From NCBI GenBank assembly GCA_902497185.1, contig CABVEG010000036.1, positions 1 through 10,857 of the forward strand: DNA of 10,857 nt. Reading direction: 5' to 3'. How positions within the stretch are numbered: the stretch's first letter is position 1; each line of letters starts with the position of its first letter. The stretch comes from an uncultured Eubacteriales bacterium. Lineage in GTDB: Bacteria > Bacillota > Clostridia > Lachnospirales > CAG-274. A model generated the notes under the pieces. It was given only the letters and a program-made list of their open reading frames with translations. It was not told where the DNA came from and did no database searches. Shown one piece after another: positions 7,901 to 10,857 of the stretch. A program made the position numbers and the translations under genes.

Positions 7901-9730
7901 AATTCTTCTGCAATTTTCAGGCTTAGGGTCAAGCATATTGCTTTCGCCGCCTAAATAAGTAAGAGTACTTGTTACAATTTCCTCTCTTATTGCATCAATA
8001 GGAGGGTTAGTAACCTGTGCAAAAAGCTGCTTAAAATAATTATATAAAAGCTGTGGCTTATCTGAAAGAACAGCAAGAGGTGAATCTGTACCCATTGCTG
8101 AAATAGGATCTGTACCCGTTTCAATAATACCCTTTAATGTAGTATCAATATCCTCCCATGTATATCCAAATGCCTTCTGCTTTGTAAGAAGAGTTTCCTT
8201 TGAATTAAAGTCATTTTCCTTATTTACAAAAAGGTTTTCAAGCTCAATGATTCTGTTAATCATAATATCGCCCTGATGCATCTTAGCATTGTTTTCCTTA
8301 ATTACATCTACAAGGTCGGTCCATATAGGAGCCTTATCACCTGACTTAATGTCATTAATGCTTACAAGATTTTCCTTAACCCACTTTTCGTAAGGATACT
8401 TTGATGCAACCTCACTCTTTACCTCCTCATCGGAAATAATTCTGCCTTCCTTTGTATCTATAAGAAGCATTTTACCAGGCTCAAGTCTGCTCTTTTTAAT
8501 AACTCTGGATTCATCAATATCTATTACACCAACTTCAGATGAAAGAACAAGCATATCATCATTAGTAACTACATATCTGGCAGGTCTTAAACCATTTCTG
8601 TCAAGAGTGGCACCAACTACCTCACCGTCAGTAAATGCAACTGCGGCAGGACCGTCCCATGGCTCAGAACAGGTTGAATTGTATTCATAAAAAGCTCTCT
8701 TTGCAGGGTCCATTGATGTATCGTTTTCCCAAGGCTCAGGAATTGCCATCATAACTGCCTGCTGAATAGGTATACCTGATAATGTAAGCATATGCAAATA
8801 ATTATCAAGCATAGCAGAGTCTGAACCGTCCTCATTTATAACAGGATAAATCTTAGTAATATCATCACCGAAAATATCAGTGTCAAACATCTGCTGTCTT
8901 GCATTAGTCCAGTTAATATTACCTCTGATTGTGTTAATCTCACCGTTATGAATAATATATCTGTTAGGATGAGCTCTTTCCCAGCTAGGGAATGTATTTG
9001 TAGAAAAACGGCTGTGAACCAAAGCTACAGCAGTTTTCATATCTAAGTCCATAAGGTCAAGATAAAACTTTGCAACCTGATCAGGAGTAAGCATACCCTT
9101 GTATACAATAGTTCTTGAAGAAAGTGAAGCAAAATAGAAATAGCAATCTCTTTCATTGTAAATATCATTTGTACGTTCGCAATATCTTATTTCCTTTTCA
9201 GCTCTTTTAAGAACAACAAAAAGCTTTCTTTCAAAAGCAATACCTGCTTCAACATCATCAGGCTTTTTAATGAATACCTGTACAATATGAGGCATAGCTT
9301 CTCTTGCCGTATTTCCAATACATTTAGCATAAGTAGGAACTTCTCTAACACCAAGAAATTCCATCCCCTCTTCAACTATAATATTCTTTAATTTATCAAG
9401 ACTTCTTTCTCTTGTTTCATCATCTGGTGAAAGGAATAACATACCTACACCGTAATCACCTGATTTAGGCAGCTTAATACCCTCATTGTCACAAACCTTT
9501 TTCATAAAGCTGTGAGGTATCTGAATAAGTATGCCTGCGCCGTCACCTGTATCAGGCTCACTGCCTACACCACCTCTGTGGGTAAGATTCTTAAGAATTT
9601 CAATAGCATCATTAATGATCTTGTGAGATTTTCTGCCCTTTATATTTACAAGACATCCAATACCGCAATTATCATGCTCGAACTGGGGATCATACAGTCC
9701 CTGCTTCTGGGGTAAACCGTTCTGAATCAC
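4976..9730 (-). CDS. gltB: Glutamate synthase (NADPH) large subunit
   Basis: A 1584-residue enzyme that hydrolyses glutamine and transfers the ammonia to 2-oxoglutarate, making two glutamates with GltD in the cytoplasm. The first 21 residues look like a propeptide; removal would expose C22 of DNCGIG as the N-terminal nucleophile of the class II amidotransferase domain (about 22-430). The central domain follows (about 480-780). The FMN/2-oxoglutarate synthase domain (about 850-1220) contains the glycine-rich EGGEEAERF region at 957-965. The 3Fe-4S cysteines are C1173, C1179 and C1184 in GCVMMRVCNLDTCPVG. The GXGXG beta-helix domain covers about 1305-1500. It starts with GTG, preceded by AAAGGA about nine bases upstream; an in-frame stop lies just upstream of that, so no longer start fits. 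It is somewhat longer than the Bacillus subtilis protein, with no key residue missing. Confidence 0.97.
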   Translation of the reverse strand: MIQNGLPQKQGLYDPQFEHDNCGIGCLVNIKGRKSHKIINDAIEILKNLTHRGGVGSEPDTGDGAGILIQIPHSFMKKVCDNEGIKLPKSGDYGVGMLFLSPDDETRERSLDKLKNIIVEEGMEFLGVREVPTYAKCIGNTAREAMPHIVQVFIKKPDDVEAGIAFERKLFVVLKRAEKEIRYCERTNDIYNERDCYFYFASLSSRTIVYKGMLTPDQVAKFYLDLMDLDMKTAVALVHSRFSTNTFPSWERAHPNRYIIHNGEINTIRGNINWTNARQQMFDTDIFGDDITKIYPVINEDGSDSAMLDNYLHMLTLSGIPIQQAVMMAIPEPWENDTSMDPAKRAFYEYNSTCSEPWDGPAAVAFTDGEVVGATLDRNGLRPARYVVTNDDMLVLSSEVGVIDIDESRVIKKSRLEPGKMLLIDTKEGRIISDEEVKSEVASKYPYEKWVKENLVSINDIKSGDKAPIWTDLVDVIKENNAKMHQGDIMINRIIELENLFVNKENDFNSKETLLTKQKAFGYTWEDIDTTLKGIIETGTDPISAMGTDSPLAVLSDKPQLLYNYFKQLFAQVTNPPIDAIREEIVTSTLTYLGGESNMLDPKPENCRRIKCDTPILTDEQTAAIKSISDSDYKAVTIPMLYSISEKNGLESAIDNIFEAVDIAIDNGYNMIVLSDKGVDEDKCAIPALLAGAGLHHHLIRQGTRMKVSIILETGEPREVHHFAVLLGYGVDAINPYLVYETLKDMAENSYITKSADEAVKLYIDVVTHGIVKIMSKMGISTIQSYQGAQIFEALGVSEAVVNKFFTGTVTRIGGIEIEHIDKEAKMRHSKAFDTLTKVDALEPGGDYKWRRNGEYHMFNPRSIYLLQKACREGDYKLFKEFTKLQNDTSEQLCTIRGLLDIRTIDKPINIDEVESVESIVKRFKTGAMSYGSISKEAHECMAIAMNRLGGKSNSGEGGEEAERFTPDENGDLRRSAIKQVASGRFGVTIHYLQNAIEIQIKMAQGAKPGEGGHLPGKKVYPWIAKARNSTPGVGLISPPPHHDIYSIEDLAQLIHDLKNANQDARISVKLVSEAGVGTIAVGVAKGRADVILVSGYDGGTGAAPRTSVRHAGLPWELGVAETHQALLMNNLRNRVVIETDGKLLTGRDIAVACLLGAEEFGFATGPLITMGCVMMRVCNLDTCPVGVATQNPELRKKFAGKPEYVENFMRFIAQDLREWMAKIGCKTINEMIGHVEKLVPKKLNHWKAKEVNLTGMLYQPKICSNDSERYFNVKQDHELEKSLDVNALVRLCTPAIQEGKKINASLEITNIDRVCGTILSSEITKKYGVEGLPDDTINLEFEGSAGQSFGAFQTHGVTMKLVGDANDYIGKGLSGGKIVVVPSKQAKFKPEDNVIIGNVAFYGAISGEAYINGMAGERFCVRNSGITAVVEAIGQHGCEYMTGGRVAILGKTGRNFGAGMSGGVAYVYNYGGDFESRCNKELILLEEMTSEKDIAELKNMIENHVKYTGSERGQEILDNFDAEVKNFIKVIPRAYKEMIEEIDRAKAAGLNDDDALLDAFITVSGSTIVKRPEAAMKSERSAN

Positions 9731-9769
9731 TGTTATCCGTCCTTTCCATAATTATATAACTTGTTATTT

Positions 9770-9819
9770 AAAAAGGAGCCGAAAGATAAATAGACACACT
9801 ATTATCTTACAGCTCCCTT
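9770..9819 (-). terminator. Terminator-like hairpin in the gltB leader (candidate attenuator)
   Basis: On the minus strand an outer stem of about 10 pairs (9819-9810 with 9781-9772, including G-U pairs) is followed after a U-U mismatch by an inner stem of about 10 pairs with one bulge. The loop is UGUGU. The downstream arm GGCUCC runs into five U residues ending at 9770, an arrangement typical of intrinsic terminators. It lies about 40 bases before the gltB start and nothing upstream on this strand needs terminating, so it probably regulates gltBD read-through. No competing antiterminator stem was found; the space above it is short. Confidence 0.65.
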
Positions 9820-9829
9820 GCTTATGTAT

Positions 9830-9858
9830 ATATTACTACATTATAATTAAAAAATCAA
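9830..9858 (-). promoter_or_regulatory. Possible promoter of gltBD
   Basis: On the minus strand TTGATT (9858-9853) is 17 bases from TAATAT (9835-9830), a moderate sigma-A match. A perfect TATAAT also occurs at 9845-9840 but has only an A-tract at its -35 distance. Either would start transcription just upstream of the leader hairpin, which would place that hairpin near the very 5' end of the RNA. In this AT-rich stretch the exact promoter is uncertain. Confidence 0.4.
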
Positions 9859-9919
9859 GCATTTTTTTAAAATAAATTAAGAAAATTAAGATTTTTGTTT
9901 AAAAACTTTATTAAATTAA

Positions 9920-9947
9920 TTGAATTTGCCATTATCTGTGTTATACT
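9920..9947 (+). promoter_or_regulatory. Sigma-A promoter of yjbQ with extended -10
   Basis: TTGAAT (9920-9925) is separated by 16 bases from TATACT (9942-9947). A TGT immediately upstream of the -10 gives an extended -10 element. Transcription would begin near 9954, leaving a leader of about 83 bases. Confidence 0.6.
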
Positions 9948-9972
9948 TAAGTTAATGGATATTTTAACTTAA
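9947..9972. repeat. Inverted repeat over the yjbQ promoter start region
   Basis: TTAAGTTAA (9947-9955) and TTAACTTAA (9964-9972) are exact inverted copies separated by 8 bases. The left arm begins at the last base of the -10 and covers the expected start site. It could be a repressor operator or an RNA hairpin. The right arm also overlaps another palindrome, CTTAAAAATTTTAAG at 9968-9982, so two alternative pairings exist. Being all A/T apart from one base, it could also be chance. Confidence 0.35.
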
Positions 9973-10036
9973 AAATTTTAAGCAGTTTTATATTACAGGG
10001 GTTTTTAAATTTAATTTTTACAGAGGAGGCATTTAA

Positions 10037-10435
10037 ATGAACTTATTTTCTTTTACTCTCTCTACCAATAAAGAGGGACTATATGAAATCACATCCATGG
10101 TAAATGATGCAATACAAACTGTAAAGGCTGAAACGGGTATTTGCATTATATACACACCTCACACAACAGCTGCCATAACAATTAACGAAAACGCTGACCC
10201 TGATGTTCAGAGGGATTTTATGCTTGGGTTAAATAAAGCTTTTCCTGACAGACCAGAATACAATCATATTGAGGGCAATTCCCATGCGCATTTAAAGTCT
10301 TCAGCAGTAGGGTGCAACGAAACAGTTATTATAGATAAGGGCAAATTGCTCCTTGGTACATGGCAGGGTATTTATTTCTGCGAATTTGACGGACCAAGAA
10401 CAAGGAAATTTTATGTTAAAATAATTAAGGATTAA
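10037..10435 (+). CDS. yjbQ: YjbQ/UPF0047 family protein
   Basis: A 132-residue single-domain cytoplasmic protein of typical family length. Family hallmarks are PHTTAAITINE at 41-51, the His cluster in NHIEGNSHAHLKSS at 76-89 (H77, H83, H85), and the C-terminal signature LLGTWQGIYFCEFDGPR at 105-121. The conserved histidines resemble a metal-binding site seen in the family. Members such as E. coli YjbQ have been reported to show weak thiamine-phosphate synthase activity and are often annotated as 'secondary thiamine-phosphate synthase'; the physiological role is unsettled. GGAGG lies seven bases before the ATG, making the start secure. The gene stands alone, divergent from gltBD, and no thiamine gene is nearby. 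Confidence 0.93.
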   Translation: MNLFSFTLSTNKEGLYEITSMVNDAIQTVKAETGICIIYTPHTTAAITINENADPDVQRDFMLGLNKAFPDRPEYNHIEGNSHAHLKSSAVGCNETVIIDKGKLLLGTWQGIYFCEFDGPRTRKFYVKIIKD

Positions 10436-10590
10436 AAATCACTAAACCTATACAACGATTTTATAACATAACTATTATAATTTGATCAGCTTTATTTTTT
10501 CGGCTTAGAAAAAGGAATGATAAGGAATAATTTCACCACTTGTCTTTTTTATGAGGGCTATTGTATCTTATTATTTTTATTTATAATTCT

Positions 10591-10686
10591 TATAATAATA
10601 CAAACAACCGCTCAACCAAGTAAGCGGTAATTTAATATAGCTTTTCTGTAGAGGGACAATCCTTAGGTTGCCCTCTCTTGTTTTTT
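10591..10686 (+). ncRNA. Possible small RNA or structured yjbQ 3' end
   Basis: A TATAAT at 10591-10596 could start an RNA near 10603 that ends at the terminator at 10686, about 84 bases long. It would contain an ACCGCT/AGCGGT hairpin (10607-10628) whose loop CAACCAAG is nearly complementary to CTTAGGTTG in the terminator hairpin, allowing a kissing or alternative pairing. No good -35 element is present at the right distance. The same structures could simply be the long 3' untranslated region of yjbQ. Confidence 0.25.
10650..10686 (+). terminator. Intrinsic terminator downstream of yjbQ
   Basis: AGAGGG (10650-10655) pairs with CCCTCT (10671-10676). The stem continues after a bulged A through CAA-CC with GGTTG, closing a short UUA loop. 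CTTGTTTTTT follows on the plus strand. It lies 214 bases after the yjbQ stop, so it ends either a long yjbQ 3' untranslated region or a separate small transcript. Confidence 0.8.
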
Positions 10687-10810
10687 ATAATAGCAAATTT
10701 ACTAAATAAAGTAAATAGTTTAAAAATAAACATCAAATATTAATATAAGCTCCATTTCTGGACATTAATTTTTCTCTAAAACAAAAAAAAGCCTGATAAA
10801 ATGGTTGTAT

Positions 10811-10853
10811 AATATTTGGTGTGGTTATAAAAAATCACACCAAATATTTTTTT
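10811..10853 (+). terminator. Strong intrinsic terminator at the window end
   Basis: A perfect 13-base-pair stem (10811-10823 with 10836-10848, core TTTGGTGTG / CACACCAAA) closes a 12-base loop. A run of seven T residues (10847-10853) follows on the plus strand. The minus-strand side has no comparable T run. No gene that it would terminate is seen between it and the preceding terminator. Confidence 0.8.
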
Positions 10854-10857
10854 ACAC

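Larger units (their letters stand above)
9731..10036. other. Divergent intergenic region between gltB and yjbQ
   Basis: This 306-base region contains no coding sequence. From left to right it holds the gltB ribosome site, the leader hairpin, candidate gltB promoter elements, the yjbQ promoter with an inverted repeat, and the yjbQ ribosome site. It is very AT-rich throughout. Confidence 0.8.
10436..10857. other. Non-coding region after yjbQ
   Basis: No convincing gene is visible in this 422-base AT-rich stretch. It contains a 6-base-pair hairpin (10607-10628), an intrinsic terminator (10650-10686), a small A/T-rich hairpin (ATTTACT/AGTAAAT, 10697-10716), and a second strong terminator at the window end. 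No known riboswitch or structural RNA class was recognised. Confidence 0.7.

Noticed and set aside
9751..9756. A perfect minus-strand TATAAT close to the gltB start.
   Set aside because: The hexamer 17 bases upstream (GCTCCT) is not a -35 element, and the leader would be only about 15 bases. It cannot be excluded, but the upstream promoter is preferred.
9770..9840. A T-box, ANTAR target or known riboswitch in the gltB leader.
   Set aside because: There is no T-box sequence, no AxxGxx hexaloop pair and too little leader for a known aptamer.
10607..10628. The ACCGCT/AGCGGT hairpin as the terminator of yjbQ.
   Set aside because: It is followed by AATTTAATATAG and lacks a U tract.
10517..10630. 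A 37-residue open frame starting MIRNNFTTC with a hydrophobic stretch.
   Set aside because: The only Shine-Dalgarno-like bases abut the ATG with no spacing, and the hydrophobic residues follow from the AT-rich sequence. No support beyond the open frame.

Overview
This AT-rich window looks like a low-GC Firmicute chromosome, most likely an anaerobic member of the Clostridia. The evidence is strong GGAGG-type ribosome binding sites, sigma-A promoters such as TTGAAA-N17-TATAAT, U-tailed terminators, lipoprotein signal peptides with compact lipoboxes, and a zinc-uptake ABC operon beside NADPH-type gltBD. The genus cannot be named from sequence alone. No mobile elements, tRNA, rRNA or CRISPR arrays were seen, so this reads as a core or housekeeping segment.

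Layout. (1) Positions 3444 down to 1, minus strand, hold a metal-uptake operon. A DtxR-like palindrome and a sigma-A promoter precede a ZnuA/AdcA-type lipoprotein, its ATPase, its ABC-3 permease, a protein with CBS repeats and an N-terminal HEPN-like RNFLVH motif, and the start of a lipoprotein cut by the window edge. (2) Positions 9730 down to 3471, minus strand, hold glutamate synthase, gltB then gltD. The two genes overlap in a TAATG junction and end at a strong intrinsic terminator just before the metal operon promoter. The gltB leader contains a long terminator-like hairpin, so transcription attenuation is likely. (3) Positions 9731-10036 are a divergent intergenic region. (4) Positions 10037-10435, plus strand, hold a YjbQ/UPF0047 family protein. 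(5) Positions 10436-10857 have no convincing gene but contain two plus-strand terminators and a possible small RNA.

How the genes work together. The metal-operon lipoprotein captures a divalent metal, judged zinc from its three His plus one Glu ligand set. The permease and ATPase import it. The CBS/HEPN-like protein may sense a nucleotide or act on RNA or transporter activity, but its role is unknown. GltB and GltD form the glutamate synthase that makes two glutamates from glutamine and 2-oxoglutarate using NADPH. YjbQ is probably unrelated to either operon.

Points most worth a second look are the HEPN-like/CBS protein in a metal-uptake operon, the DtxR-type operator in front of a zinc-type transporter, and the terminator hairpin inside the gltB leader.
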